Shown here: positions 35,101 through 48,075 of the stretch, one piece after another | Layout: every line of letters starts with the position of its first letter | Numbering within the stretch: the first letter of the stretch is position 1 | Made by a program: the position numbers and the translations under genes | From: Volvox africanus | Lineage: Eukaryota; Chlorophyta; Chlorophyceae; Chlamydomonadales; Volvocaceae | Assembly (NCBI GenBank): GCA_030268105.1 | Contig: BSDZ01000011.1 | Span: 2,951,001 to 3,015,000, forward strand | DNA length: 64,000 bases | Reading direction: 5' to 3' | The notes under the pieces: generated by a model | What the model saw: the letters and a program-made list of their open reading frames with translations, nothing else | What the model was told of the DNA's origin: nothing | Databases searched by the model: none

Positions 35101-37375
35101 ACATATAAATCTCTTGGCATATCTTTGTTTACACCCCAGTAGCTCAAATTGGAATTCTGTGACCTGAGCTTCAGCATGTCTGGCGGCAACATTATTCCCC
35201 GAATCCCCGCTCCCCATGAACACAGGGCCAACCTGTCTAGAAGCTGTGGATATAGTTGTTCCACCTGGCCGCGGATCATAAGGCATTCTTCTACAGGGAT
35301 GTAATGCAGGCCGCTATCCAATGCTATCTCCTCAGCCATCGCCTTGTACTCGGGCACCTTGGCCAGGAGCGCCACCAGGCGCTGGTTGTCGGTCTGAAGG
35401 GAGGCCAGGAGCCAAGAAGCGGCGGGCCGCGCTCGGCGAATGGGAGCTCGTGGGCTCCTGGCGAACTAAGTATTCGCGTCACATGGAAATTCTCTGGTTT
35501 TCATTTTGGTTTTTTACTTTTGACCTTCGCTGTCCTGCAAGACAATTCCACTGACAAAAAACTTATTTACCTTCCCCTGGCAACAGCTGCGGATTATGCA
35601 TAAGAAGCCGAACGTCAGGCCTTTCCTGGCCTCCACGTTATGCTAGGAGCACACTCGGTATCTATCGCACCTTCAACCGCTTAATCTCAATCGCCATTTC
35701 TTCTGCGGGTACACCGCGCATGACAAGCTGGCGCCGGTAGGACTCTGCCTGGTGTCTTGCATCAGCCAACAGCATGCTGAGCTCGCGCACCTGGAGGGCC
35801 TGCACCTCAGGCGCCATCAGGCCGGTAAAATCCTGCGATGCGGGAGGCAATACGTACAGTTATAAGGCGGAGATAGAGCGAGCTCGCGGCAATGCTCTTG
35901 GGGTAAGAGCAGATCGTGGAAGGTGCAGAATTGCAGGTGCGGAATGCTCCGAGGAACCCACTGCTGCAGAGTGCTAAACCCTGGATGAGCCAAACCCTTG
36001 ACCCAGATGGACACGCACACTCACCGTGATGGGGTCGTGCGTGCCAGGATACACGGGCGCGGAAACCATCCGCTGTCCCTCTGAGTCCGCCAGCAGGCCC
36101 ATCTTTCTTAGCACGCCCATTAGGCGGTCCATCTATTAAGGCCATTGGCAGGGCCGCGCGTAGGTAAGCGCAGTGTCGAAAGTTTCATGGCAAATTAACA
36201 GCTCGTGATGGCATTAAGGGCCATCCTTGTTACCCATTGGTGGATATGACCTTTTTGAACCACACAAATTTGCGCAGACAATATTACGGGGGCCCTGATT
36301 CGCACCTGCCCCTCCAGTTCGTGCTTCTGCTTGTCCCATGTTTCCTGCTTGGAGCGCATCTGGGACCGGAGGGCACCCAGCTCCGCAAGTGGGAACTCAG
36401 CCTGCTCACGCAGCTGCGCCGCTTGAGCGTGAAGATCGTCCACAACGCGCACCCGTTCCAAGCGTTCTGCTTCAAGTTGTTGCCGCAGCTGTTCGGCTTC
36501 CTACGATGAGGTCATGGATTGCATGCAAATCCACTGTAGTGACCTAGAACAGCAGACACGGCCAAGCACGCCAGCCGGTTTGCGAGAACCCACCTGCTCC
36601 TTGTCGAATACCACTTGCTCCAGCACCTCCACCTCCGAGACCTGTTCACCCAAAGTTGTACAAATAATTACGTGACTGTGTGGTGAGTTCAGTTAATCTA
36701 CTTCGGAAGCTCCCAAAATAAGATACAAAATGGATGTGACAGCTTGCGTACGTGCTGCAATTATATTTACATGACCCAATTCTTCAGTAAGCTCAGCGTG
36801 GATATATCACGCCAGGTTTTCCTAGCTCTGCCGCCTATGGACTAAAGCTTTTTGTCGGTGGTGGGCTGATGCAGCAGTATGCCTGCCAGAGCTGGTGGCT
36901 GAAAGCAATCTTGCAGGCTGCACTATAATGCATGCCCCAGCTCTATTACCATAAAGTTAAATGAACGTACCTGCTTCTCCAAATGTTTGGTAAGGGCATG
37001 CCATTGTTTACTGCTCAGCCACAACCCACGACCGCGATACGGCTGAGCAGTGTCGTCCTGTGGCAGACAGGATGGTGTAAGCTTTTTGAAGATCTAATTT
37101 TGTCTTGCAAGTATAGAGGTTCCAAAGTATGCACGTTGTAATAGTCTAACCCAATTCCTGATAATAGTTGACTGAAAACAAGGAGAGCCCAAATCCCCAC
37201 AATAAAAGTCGCACACGGAAAATTGTACCTGCCGTGATTTGGCGGCCCGCAGGACATTCAGAAGCTTCCTCGTGTCAACCTGGCGTTTTACCTGTTGCGA
37301 CGTCCATTACACGATTGTTAATAGATATTCAGATCTGACACGTTTCCTTTATATTACCTGTTGTCGATTCATCAT
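32188..37375 (-). CDS. Unrecognised coiled-coil protein with a Gln- and Ser/Ala-rich C-terminal tail
   Basis: Twelve minus-strand exons close in phase: 37375-37358, 37279-37229, 37057-36971, 36641-36594, 36500-36306, 36132-36025, 35832-35671, 35393-35224, 35061-34851, 34163-33936, 33619-33489, 33139-32188, giving 786 residues. The start is a tentative six-codon microexon (MMNRQQ). Visible parts: a short N-terminal segment RGLWLSSKQWHALTKHLEKQ, a strong heptad-like coiled coil over about residues 50-130, a second helical region, a more globular segment with HYIPVEECLMIRGQVEQ and HWVPRKALEAGIELM, a charged helix RDRERKRLAEM with an Ala run, then about 320 residues of low complexity beginning with a run of six Gln. 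No family is recognised. It follows IFT144 on the same strand, so a cytoskeletal or basal-body role is possible but is only inference. Confidence 0.68.
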
Positions 37376-38538
37376 GCGCGATTTCCCTTACAGACCCGCA
37401 CTTGTTATTACCGCTCGTATCTAAACTTCAAATCCCATATCGCAGGAAAATATATCAGCTGATGAATTTTAATATAGTTATGGATTTCAAAGTTAGGTGA
37501 TGGTTCAACATGCAAGAATCCAGGACCTCAGATCCCTTGCAAGACTGATGTCAACAACAACCAACGTGGTTGTACAACCGTACACAGATAGAAGCAGCGA
37601 AGCTTGCCGCGTAGGTTCACTGGAGTTTAATGGGTTTAATGGAGCGAGCTCGGAGCGAGGTACCTGTGTGAAACAGAGGCCCCAATTGGCAATAAATTTC
37701 CTCTTCCACGTAGCCGACGTACACGTATATGCTAAACCCTTCCGCCAAAGAGGCCGCAATTATATCATCGCTTTGATATTATATCCCTACTAATCCACAC
37801 ATAGGTTTAAGCTCACTCCGTATTTATGGCTGAGTATTGCTAGGCATTATAGGCTCGCAGCTTGCAACCACCATAGGCAGCCCTGCACCGGAGCCTGCAG
37901 GGCCTATGACATGAGACCATTAGGCTCTTCACCGTACCGGAGGTAGAACCATCTACCCCTGTGTTACATGGCGCCCTTCTGGGTTCGCAGAACAGCCTTG
38001 CATGCGCCCGACGGCGCCTTCCTGCATCGCCAACCGACATTGGATGCGTTTCCATTCGCCTTCGCCTGTTGTATCGTTCAGGACAACTTGCCCCAGCATC
38101 ACGCCAATCGAAGGGCCCCTGTACACTTCGCCGTTTAGGAGAGGAAGCAATTTCTTACCGCAAACACCATTCCCCAACATCAGCATGGTTGTCCCAAGGG
38201 TCACGGAAATGCTTCTAAAAATCACTGGTACAACCTTCCATCGGCGCACGCGCACGAGCCATTTGCAAGCAACGCGATAAAGATACTTATGACCTGCTTA
38301 CAATCTGTACAACTCACTCTGTCCGCACGCACGCCGTCCAAAACGTTAAAACACGCCCCGCCCGGCAGCCACCCACAATACCACATATAGGTTATCCCGA
38401 TGTTCCCAAGTTGTCCAGTCAGCTTGGCCTCGCGGATACCAAGACCCTGCACACACATTAACGCTGCTACACCGCTGGTCCTGAACTCGTGCACACCCCG
38501 TCCTGTCCCGAGCCTTTCCTTGGCCGTTAGGCCGAACT
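37376..38538. other. Intergenic: 3' flank of IFT144 and promoter region of the coiled-coil gene
   Basis: No coding evidence on either strand. The IFT144 poly(A) motif lies at its right-hand end. Confidence 0.5.
38298..38302 (-). terminator. TGTAA poly(A) motif (minus) for IFT144
   Basis: TTACA on the plus strand, 237 nt past the IFT144 stop codon at 38539-38541; the first such motif downstream. Confidence 0.6.
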
Positions 38539-41500
38539 TCAAGGGGCCCCTGCTGCCTGCTGGTGCTTCAGCTTGGCCAACGGGTCCTGCACTTTGCGCA
38601 CGTGAGATAGCTCTACCGGGTCGTTGCACATAGGGCATCGACCTTCTGCCGAAATTATGCGAATAAACTGCGTCGCGGACGCTGGGAACTTGCAGCTTGG
38701 GCACTCCGCCCAGTCGGACAGCACCATACGCTTGCCTGTGCGGGCCGAGACAGGGAGTCCAAGATGCCGCATGGAACAAAGAGAGCTCGATGAACACAGA
38801 TGCGGAGAGGAAAGCAAGATCGATTCTAGTTGTTCAGTGCGTGAATGTAGATAGTGACGTAGGTAGAGACAACACGCAGGGCCGGCTCGTCCGTTATCCC
38901 GTCATGGCAATACATCGTACAACTTTGGGTCGACAGCTTCCGGTCCAAGGGCGCCAGGACCGGACGTCCAGGCAAGGTAACAACAAAATCACTACGCGCG
39001 CCACGCCCCACTGACCTGTAGCAAGGTCGAAAGGCAAGATGTTCTGGCAGCTGATGCATTGTAGCTCCGTCTCAGGACCGGGCATTGCGCAAAAGGGGCA
39101 GTCCGCCAGCGCTTCCTCCAGTTCCTCAGGATCTTTGTCTGGCTTGCGGACCATTAACTCAATCTTTTTCTTATACTTGACGGCAACCTGGTCCCTGGAG
39201 CGACGCCAAAGCAGCAAGGTTGCACGAGGGAGACGCAACATTCAGCGACATAAAATGGCTCAAACCGGCTCGGGCCTGAACGTTTAAAGATACTTCAGGT
39301 AGGAAGACAGGCAGATGGTGAGGGTCACGCCCAAGTGGAAGCTTTTTGCAGGTCGGACCGAACCACGCACCTGTACTCAGGCCGCATAAGCATGGACGCA
39401 TACTCGAAGGCTGTCTTCTTCAAGTTGGCACGATGGCACTCGATGACAGTCGATGTCAAGATAGGCACAACGTGCTTGGGAAACTTTGAGATATTACGAG
39501 CCTGCGGGATTCGCGCATGCGTTGGGGCCTTAAGTTAGCGGTGAGTCGGGCACCATAGCTCAATAAGCTGCCGAACTCATAGGGATACATCTGTGGCCGA
39601 AATCGAACCTACCACGCGTACCAACATGCGGGCCGCGGTTGTGTGGTCGTTGATGGCGATCAGTGACTTAACCAGCGTGTACGAATGTAGCAGCATCAGC
39701 GAGCGCATCAGCTCAGACGGCGGCTTGGTCTTCAATGCCTCCAGCTGCTTGACGGTTGAGAAGAGCTTGTCGTGCGCCACGCGATAGTTGCCCTCCTCCT
39801 GCGAGAACGTAAGGATGGGAGCGAAGATACGAGGAGGTATGCTCAGGAGATGGTTAGGGGTCCGATCAGGAAATGTAGAAATGTGACTACCATGCAAGCG
39901 CCGTCATCAGGTTTCCATGCTTAAGCCCACGGACGCCTGCATGGTCACCCGGCTTGCAGGCGCATAACCTTCTTGCGCCGCACCTGTTCAAACCGCGCCA
40001 TCTCCAGCGCGTCCCGCGCGGCATCTTGGAACTGACCCATCGCGATGTTGAGCTTGAAACGGAACTCGTCCCGGGTGGTACCATCCTTTTCCTCATTGAC
40101 GAAGTCCAGCACCAAGACTCCCAACTGGTGGCTACGGGTCTGCTCCACTACTTGCACCGCCTTCTCAAGTGCCTGATTGGATCCCACCTGCGAATAAGGA
40201 AATGCGCAATTCCCACGTGGTCAGTTATTTACTGGTTAACGAAAGGAACACGAGGGTCATTAGCAATCAGCATTCGGTACAGCAGCACAGACTGGCTTAA
40301 TTCGATCGCGAGGCATGGGGCTTCAAGAGTCCACCCTCAGGGCCTCTACACGCTGCGGTAGAGTTTCCCTTAAACAGAAGGCTTAAAGGCTAACCATTAG
40401 AGTGTCTGCTCACACATGTTGCCTTAAGACTTGGTGCCGCGAGAATACCAAGAGACGCGTGCCCATGGACACCGTCAGCTTAGCACCAGGTACAGGCGCA
40501 CCTTGAGATACAGCTGCACGGCTCGCGGTGCTTGATCACACTTGCTCCACATGTCCGCCGCCTTGTCGTACTCGCCGCGGCTTTCATAGTACTGCGCAAT
40601 TCGTTGATAGTCCACCTGTAGCAGCATAAAACGTCAACCCTTGTCGATGCTCCGCGTAGGTGTTGTGTCTCTCTGGTGCACACACCCCGGCCACACCGGT
40701 GTGCAGCCCCATAAGTGACGCGAATGAGTATGAATCTTGAATGCAGATGCATAATTAGAAAAACCAAGATCGCACGCACCGGCTTTGCGCTGGCTGCCAC
40801 AATTCGAGCAAAGGTGTCCATTTCGTTGTGCCCCATGGCGATGTCGAACGCTTGGTCCATCTGACCAGCCATGAGCAGGAACTCGACGGCGCCCTGGAAT
40901 GCCACAGTCGACGTCAGGAAGGCATAACCACATGACGCTGCAGGTTTGCTAAAACAAAAATGCCTGTCACGTACGCACGCTGTGCATGAGCTGCATATAA
41001 TTCGACAAGGTTTAAAATTTGTATTGCATATGGAGTAAAGACTTCAGATCTTAGTGGCTCACCATGAGGTTGTACAAGCGCGCCACCACATCGCGCAGGG
41101 TGTAAGGCTACCCACGAAAACCAGAAACTGCAGCAGCGCATGTTATTGGCCTTCCGCCATACCTGGAAGTCCTGCGCTTGCAGGCAGAACCTCGACAACT
41201 GATTGGCCGCCTCCACGCTCTGCGTCTTGCGAACAATGGCATATGCGCGCTGTGGCTGGTTCAGGCGCTCCAGGCACAGCCGGACAACTGCGTCCATATC
41301 TCCCGCTGCCTCGTAAGCGGTTGCGGCCTCGGCCCAGCGGCCCTCTACCTCCTTGGCCTTGGCGAACTGAAGCTGTAGCTTGGAGGAGCTGATGCGCTGC
41401 ATAAGTGGCGCGGCCGCTGCAAAGTTTTTGGTCTGCACGTAGGGCCAAGCAAGGCAAACACGTAAGGCAGAGCGGCGCATATGGAACTCATTGACCGGCT

Positions 41501-44500
41501 AGGCCACGTGGTTCCATTCGGCTCCAGGTTCCCAGATTGGAATCAACATGTTTGTGAGATGCCACAAGAAATCACTTACGATATTCTACATATGAATGTG
41601 CCTCAGAATTGCTTTTGCGCGTAACCTACCTGGATGTAGATGCTGGCCGCGCGTTCGTATTGTCCCGCCCTCTCGTACATCTCGGCCGCCTCCTGCACAA
41701 CGTGGAAGGTCATGGTCAAGGTGCCATGGCGCGGTGCAGCCCTGGTTGCAGCCCTGGATTCCCATTCTTAACGGTACGAACTTCTAGAGAGACCATGAAT
41801 TGGTCCTGAGGCTTTCAATCTTAAGCAATGATACGAGCCACATGCCAAATCAGGAGGGAATGTCAAGCACCACACGGGCCGCCCATGTTCAACTATGCCT
41901 GCCCCCGCTCAGCATATCAGACTGGTACAAATGCAACATTATGACCTGTGCACAGCAACCTCAGGCCTCTTAGCGGCTCAAAACCCCGAAGTCCCAGGAT
42001 TGAACCCAGTTTTAGCTATGTTAGAAAGGAAAGCCCACGCTCTAGCGGTATTACGTCTTACTTATTTCGCATTTTCTTCAACATGTATCGCTCATTCTCA
42101 ACACAACCTCATCGCACGCGCCCCGTCCCACCGTGAGCTGCTGCAGACCCTCCAGAATGAGCGCGCATTCTTTAAACAGGGCCGTGGAGTTGATTTGCAG
42201 CGCCAGCTGCCGGCCCTGGCGGAGATCGCCCAGCTGCAGCGTGGTGCGCGCAATGCCTGCCTTGCATGCAAGCTCCAACTCTGGCTGAGGTGGGCCAGCC
42301 GAAACCATTAGCGCATCCAGCGCCTGCTGGTAGTGTGATTTGGCGTTGGCGTACTCGCCTGGCCGGGTGTTAGGGCAGGTCGTGGGAAATTCGTGTGCAG
42401 CTTAGGCGGCACGGCGTGTGCGGCTTAGCAGCAAGTGACGCGATACAAGCTGCGAAACGCGAAGCAGAGAACATACTTTCAGATTCAAATCACGGAAGGG
42501 CTCAGTCGCCTCCAGGTTCAAAGCTGTGACGCATTCAATTCAACAGAGATTCGCGTTCATCCACTAAGCTTCAATATATGGTACGATGCAGTGCAGGACA
42601 GCCATTGAGGACATTGCACCGTCCTAGATAGCGGAAATATATAAATGAGTAATCGGCACTGTCCTGTACCTGTCATCTCTAGCATAGCACCGTGCTCCTT
42701 GCAGATGGTGCCGATAGCGTCGGGGTCAAGCGTCTCCGCTAGCTTGAGCGCCTCAGCCCAGTGTTTAAGGTCCATACGCATCTCCAGCGCCGCACGGGGA
42801 ACCGAGGAACGTTGAAACAGCTCCTGCGCTCGTGAGAGAGGCCATGACAATCCAGTGAGCGTCCAAATGCAGCTACGTACACGCTATGAAGTCACAGGAG
42901 GGCCATCCAACCGTGTGGAAAAGCAACAGTACCCTTTTGCACGTTGACGCCGGTGCGCAAGCTGATATGTCCACTTACCGCTATCATCCCTGAGTAACTT
43001 GCCTGTGCCTGGCCATAGTCCTTTTCAAGCAGGACCATGATATGTGCGGATAGCAGATTGCGGTCCTCGTGCTGCCGTACGCGTTCCAACGACAGCACCA
43101 TGCTGGCGTCGCCTATCTGGAGAGCGGCAAGGAAACGTAAAGGACTGGCCTCAGGACCTCAGCTAGCAAAAATCACGGCAAGGCACTGTTGCGGCTACCA
43201 TACTTAGGAGGCGTAAACTCACGACACCAATTTAAACACCAATTCATTCAGTAATACCGTCAAAACACATTGTGTTCCAGGCAGGAGGTACGTACTTGGA
43301 GCGCAAAAGCAATATGATCCCGCTCCCCCGGCCCCATCTACCCAAGGCAATTGCGCATGACTTTGGCTGCATGTGAGATTGCACACGTAAGCTACCAAAT
43401 TTGATGGGATCCACTGACGAACAGCCCCATGCTACTCTTGACGTATTCACGCTCAAGTCACGCCGGTTTTCCCTGTTGCCGGTCACTTTCAGCTGTACCT
43501 GGCGAAACGCGTTGATGGCCACGTCAACGTCCAGCACGTCAAGCGCCGCAAGAGCAAGGCTCCGCCACGTCTCCGCTTGCCGCAATTGCATGGCGCACTC
43601 CACAGCCTCCCGCATTTTGTACAGCTTCAGTGCCTGGGCAAACCTGAGAAACAACGGGGGCTCGAGATGGAATTCTGGGTATTATCGCAGCTGGTCTACT
43701 TAAGTTTTGGTTCTCACCTGTCAACTCGTGCAAGCCGTGCGCGCTTATGACTGGAATGCTAATAGCACCCGGGACCGCGTACAAAACTTGTTTACATAAG
43801 CTGGCGCTACCCCGCAGGCGCAAGAACTGACCACCCAAACTAAGATAAATAGCCCGGGCCTCTCTCCATTCACACCCCATTCAAGCTCTCACTTCTTGGC
43901 CGGCGCCGCCCTTGCCACCGCATCCCCCGGTTGCAGCATCTTGTGGCTCTCAAGAATCACATTGTCCATGGCGCCATTCTTAAGTCGACAGCCCACCACG
44001 CCGTTGCAAACGGTTAATGGTGTATGTGTGGCACCCAATGGCTGCTTGCCGATGAACTGTACCTGTGGGCCGCTCAGACTGTTGAAGAGCGACGAGTACA
44101 TCACGTAAGCGAGGTGCAACGTATTGTGAGTTCATGCTTCCATAGTCATTAAGTAACACATCCCAGGAGTCAAGCATCCATGCGTTAGACGGCTTCAATC
44201 TGACGCGTGCGGCGTATGCGTGCACATGATTAGTTCATTACAGACATGTGCGAGGTATACCGTATTGCGACTTTGTGCTTAAGCAAAGAATTTGCAGTAA
44301 TGGCGCACCTGACGGGTATGTACAGGTACGTGTGCAGCGCCGAGCCGTCCGCAATAACCATCACATTGGTGTCCGACGTATCCCACATGACCACATCGGC
44401 TCGGCCCGAAAAGTTCGGGATTGGGACCACATGGTCATTAACGGGATTGAACAGGTGCAGGCCGCCCTTGTCGTCCTCAAACACCAGACGTGCCCCCGTC

Positions 44501-47500
44501 ACCTGAGGGAAGAGCCTCGTTATCCCGCTGTGGATGGCAAAGGTGGGTGAATTCAGGTGAGTTGTCTCAATGGCGCAGGCGGCCAGATGACCCCATTCCG
44601 AGTGCGGGATGTTTCGAGCTGCAACAAACCTGTTCCGAGTTGCACACATGCAGCACTTCATTCCCCATCCCTTGGGGCAACGATTGAATGCCCCAGATGA
44701 CCGCAATCCAAGCCGAGGTCGCACAACCAACAATTCCACCACAATCGGAAAAGCCTCCTTCCCAAGGCACCCTCACCCGTCATCGTGTCGATACTCATTG
44801 ACAGGCGTCACGTCCGGACTGAGGTAGTAAGAAAGTGTGCCCGTCCGGCTTCCGGTAATCACGAACGTAGGCGTCAGCGCCACGCACGTGATGTTCGCGG
44901 GCTGGCCAGGCCCAGGGATGACCACATCGTGCTCGTCCGGCGCGCGGCCCGACTCCACGACGATAGGATGCACCACCACATGACCACCAGTTAGCACCGC
45001 TGCCTGAGTGTCGTTGAGCTTGATGGCAGAGACGGTTCCCAGGTAGTCACGCCGCTGCACCACCTTGCCTACCTTGCCTTCCACGTTATAAAAAGCAACC
45101 TGTTCGAGGGTATACGGGGCGAGCTCATGCGTGCGCGATACGTGTGAATCTATCCAAGGACTTGGGACAGTCCTGCGAACAGAGAAAAACCGTGTCTTTA
45201 ATGGTCTTTACGCCTGCAACACAGGCGCTTCTCCTACTGTCCCTGGGCCCCACTTTCCAGTGCCACCTTGCTGCGGTAGCTCCAGTTCGAATGCTTTCCT
45301 TTTTCCCACCGTCGCGTGGTTTAACTTATGTATGATGCCCAGCCCACACCTGGTTGTTCATGCCCATGGCTGCGTGCTGCGGACCCAGGCCGCAAAACGC
45401 CGGCTCGTTCTCAAGCTCAATCCGCGCTACTGTCTGACGCTTGGTCACATCCAGCACCGTCATCTCAAGCAAGCTGGTCAAGTATAGGACGCGTGAGGCG
45501 TGGAAGTCGTAGACCATTGGCAGTGAGGCCAAAAAGGTGTGCAAGTAGCCATTGTGAGTGCCCACCGTAAGCACCTGCCAGTCGCACAGCAAGAGATGGA
45601 GACGTCAGAACCGTTATCAACTCCGTGGAAACGGCGACTAGAGCCGATCGAATGTGTCAGTATTGAAGCATATTCCCGCACAACCTAAGCATGATGACCC
45701 CATGTAAAATAGGACAAGGCAACGTGACAGGGTAATCCACAACCAAATTCTACCCATAAGATTTCCGCCCAAAGCCCCCTAGACTGCGGCTGCCTCCCTA
45801 CAGGCCTCGTCTCCGCGATCATACTTTGGCTCACCTGGCCGTCCCGTGTCCACCCGACCTTCTCCACCGTCTGATTCGCGTCAAGGTCTACAGCATCGCT
45901 CTTGATTTCATTGTAGTCCTGGCCTGAGGAATCCAGGATGCGCACGCAGTTTGCACCCGCCACCGCGATGCGCCCAAGCGCAGGTGAGTGGCAGACGTCG
46001 TTAAGTGTGTCCAGGTACCTGCCCGCGGTGAACACGCAGCGCGAAGGATAAATGGAAAGGGCCACCGGAAAGCCCGACTGCGGTGACGGCCCTACATCCC
46101 AAACCCATGCATCCCAGCGTGCATAGCACGCACACGGCGTGTGCGATTACGCCCTCCTTCCCGCAAGCTCATCTCCCCATGGGGCACTTTTAAGTATGTC
46201 GTAGACCAGGAGGGTGATTAGAAGGTGCTCGGCGCGTTCCCATCATGTCTTTCTCTGCCGTGGTCAGAGACCGTGCCCGTGCACCCTTTGGCGATTCACT
46301 TACTTCCCCGAGTGTACCTCCTCGCTGATCTCTCGGCTATGTGACGACACCACCACCACATAGCCGTTCTTGAAGCCCAGAAGAATGTAGCCATCTCCAA
46401 ACCAGGCGTGCTTCGTGATTGGGCCGTACGTCTCCAAAAACGCTAACTCAATGGGCCGGTCGCCCTCCGCCGTGCACTGTAGCATCGAAGAGGTAAGATG
46501 CGTAGCAGGCGATGTTGGCTACTATTAACAAGTGCTAGCTGTGATACATCGAATGCCATCATAAGCAGGTAAAAGGGCTCCTCCTAACTAGCACTTCAAG
46601 CTGTTATCCTTTCCTCTAATCACAAAAAGGTTTCATTAACGGCGCATTTCCTAACACCTTCAGGATGATGGGCAGGGGGATAGGGTAAGCGTAATGTAGT
46701 TGCCCGTCAGGTGTGTCAAGGAGCATTCCCGGGGGCCAAACGTAACGCCTTTGCATACAAAAGCCATGTAAAACGCCTGAACGAAAATATACGCGAGAAT
46801 AAAACTCCCTTGTCACAGACCCATTTGGGCAAACCTACTAGTGTTCACCTGCATGATGTATAGCGTCTTCCTGTTGATGTTGAGGGAGTATGTGTTCTCC
46901 TGCGGTTTGCGGTGATAGACACTTAGAGGCTCAGAATGATGGATTAGCACTAGGTCATATGAGCCCAACTATTTGCTCCCCAAGATGCTATGCCCATAAT
47001 AGCTGCAACCACCAGGTTGCTGATCTACCTACACGGTGACGCACCTCACGCCGCGAATAGCCATCCTCCTTTTTGTCCGAGACACACAGGTCCATGGGGA
47101 TATCCTTCAGGTGAAAAGTCTTTAACGTGTCACCAGTCAACCCGTCCGTCAGGGTCACGGACTTGTCCTGGGCGGCCATTGCGAGCACATTATCCTTGTT
47201 CCATGCTGCCGCCACAATCTTCTTCGTGTGCTTGCCCACCAGCGGTGTCTTCTTGCGCTCACGGGCATTATACATCATAAGGTTCCCCTTGACTGTCGCT
47301 ACAGCCAGGTACATGCCGTTCCGCGACCAGGCCATGGCCGAAAACTCTTGCGTCTGTAAAGGCATGTGCATAGTCGGCGCCTTAAGACCATTCCGTCAAT
47401 CCATTACACGGCTTGGCTGTTCAGTGGGAAAACACCGTCCAAGCAGTTCGTGCCGCGCTTGACGGTGGACAGGTTGTTCATGAAGTTTAAGTGGTTGTTG

Positions 47501-48075
47501 GTAGGCTCCCACTATCCCGAGCGCCTAACAACTGAAATTGTTGGAGATGCAAATGGGGAGCATGCCATCTGAAGGCGACCCAGGCACACGCTCAAGGTTG
47601 CATACCTTGAACTCGGAGTCAATTTTTTGGACTTCTTTACTGATAGAAGACCAAATGAAGACATGTGTGTTCCCAGCAGGCAGCATGGCCAGTTGCTCCC
47701 CCGTTGGGTCCCACTGCAGGGGTGGTAAGCAGCGTTTTCTACACATACACACGCCAGCAGCCGTCTGTTTGCGACATTGCGCACCTGTAATTGTGCGCAT
47801 CCGCATCCCCTACCATCCGGGTTGGGGTATTCCGCAGGCGGAAAATGTACTTCGTCATAGAGACGTCCATTCCTATCGAGAATGTTGACCTTCCTCTGCA
47901 CTCCACATATGTTGTGTAACCCCAGGTACGATGGATCTGTATAAAACTATTATCAATATTCTAAAGCACCAACCTTACTGCCCGCTGTGGCAAGGAAGGA
48001 GCCTTTGGGACTCCACTCGAAGAGGACCTTGCCATCACCCAGCAGCTCCGGGCCAACTCCGAAAAGCTTCTTCAT
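38539..48075 (-). CDS. IFT144: Intraflagellar transport protein IFT144 (WDR19), complete
   Basis: IFT-A subunit for retrograde ciliary transport and membrane-protein entry into the flagellum. Exons (minus): 48075-47974, 47895-47785, 47713-47606, 47353-47045, 46899-46849, 46476-46304, 46018-45835, 45574-45350, 45099-44777, 44527-44309, 44078-43893, 43643-43499, 43116-42979, 42823-42670, 42358-42132, 41692-41630, 41432-41163, 40893-40780, 40615-40502, 40187-39984, 39798-39613, 39501-39371, 39194-39016, 38735-38539. Every junction closes in phase, giving 1,370 residues against 1,342 in human WDR19. The start [12 protein letters not shown] aligns with the family start. WD40 propellers fill about the first 600 residues ([30 protein letters not shown]), TPR-like helices follow ([20 protein letters not shown]), and the tail has four CxxC pairs at about 1278-1281, 1292-1295, 1317-1320 and 1339-1342, the usual zinc-binding end. 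Exon 11 start is chosen by homology, because open sequence continues upstream without an acceptor. Confidence 0.97.

Noticed and set aside
41985..42010. Short T-arm-like sequence considered as a tRNA
   Set aside because: No acceptor stem, D-arm or anticodon arm could be paired around it, and it lies in an IFT144 intron.
43894..44119. Extended version of IFT144 exon 11 starting near 44119
   Set aside because: No AG acceptor precedes it, whereas starting at 44078 gives a proper acceptor, the right phase and the expected homology.
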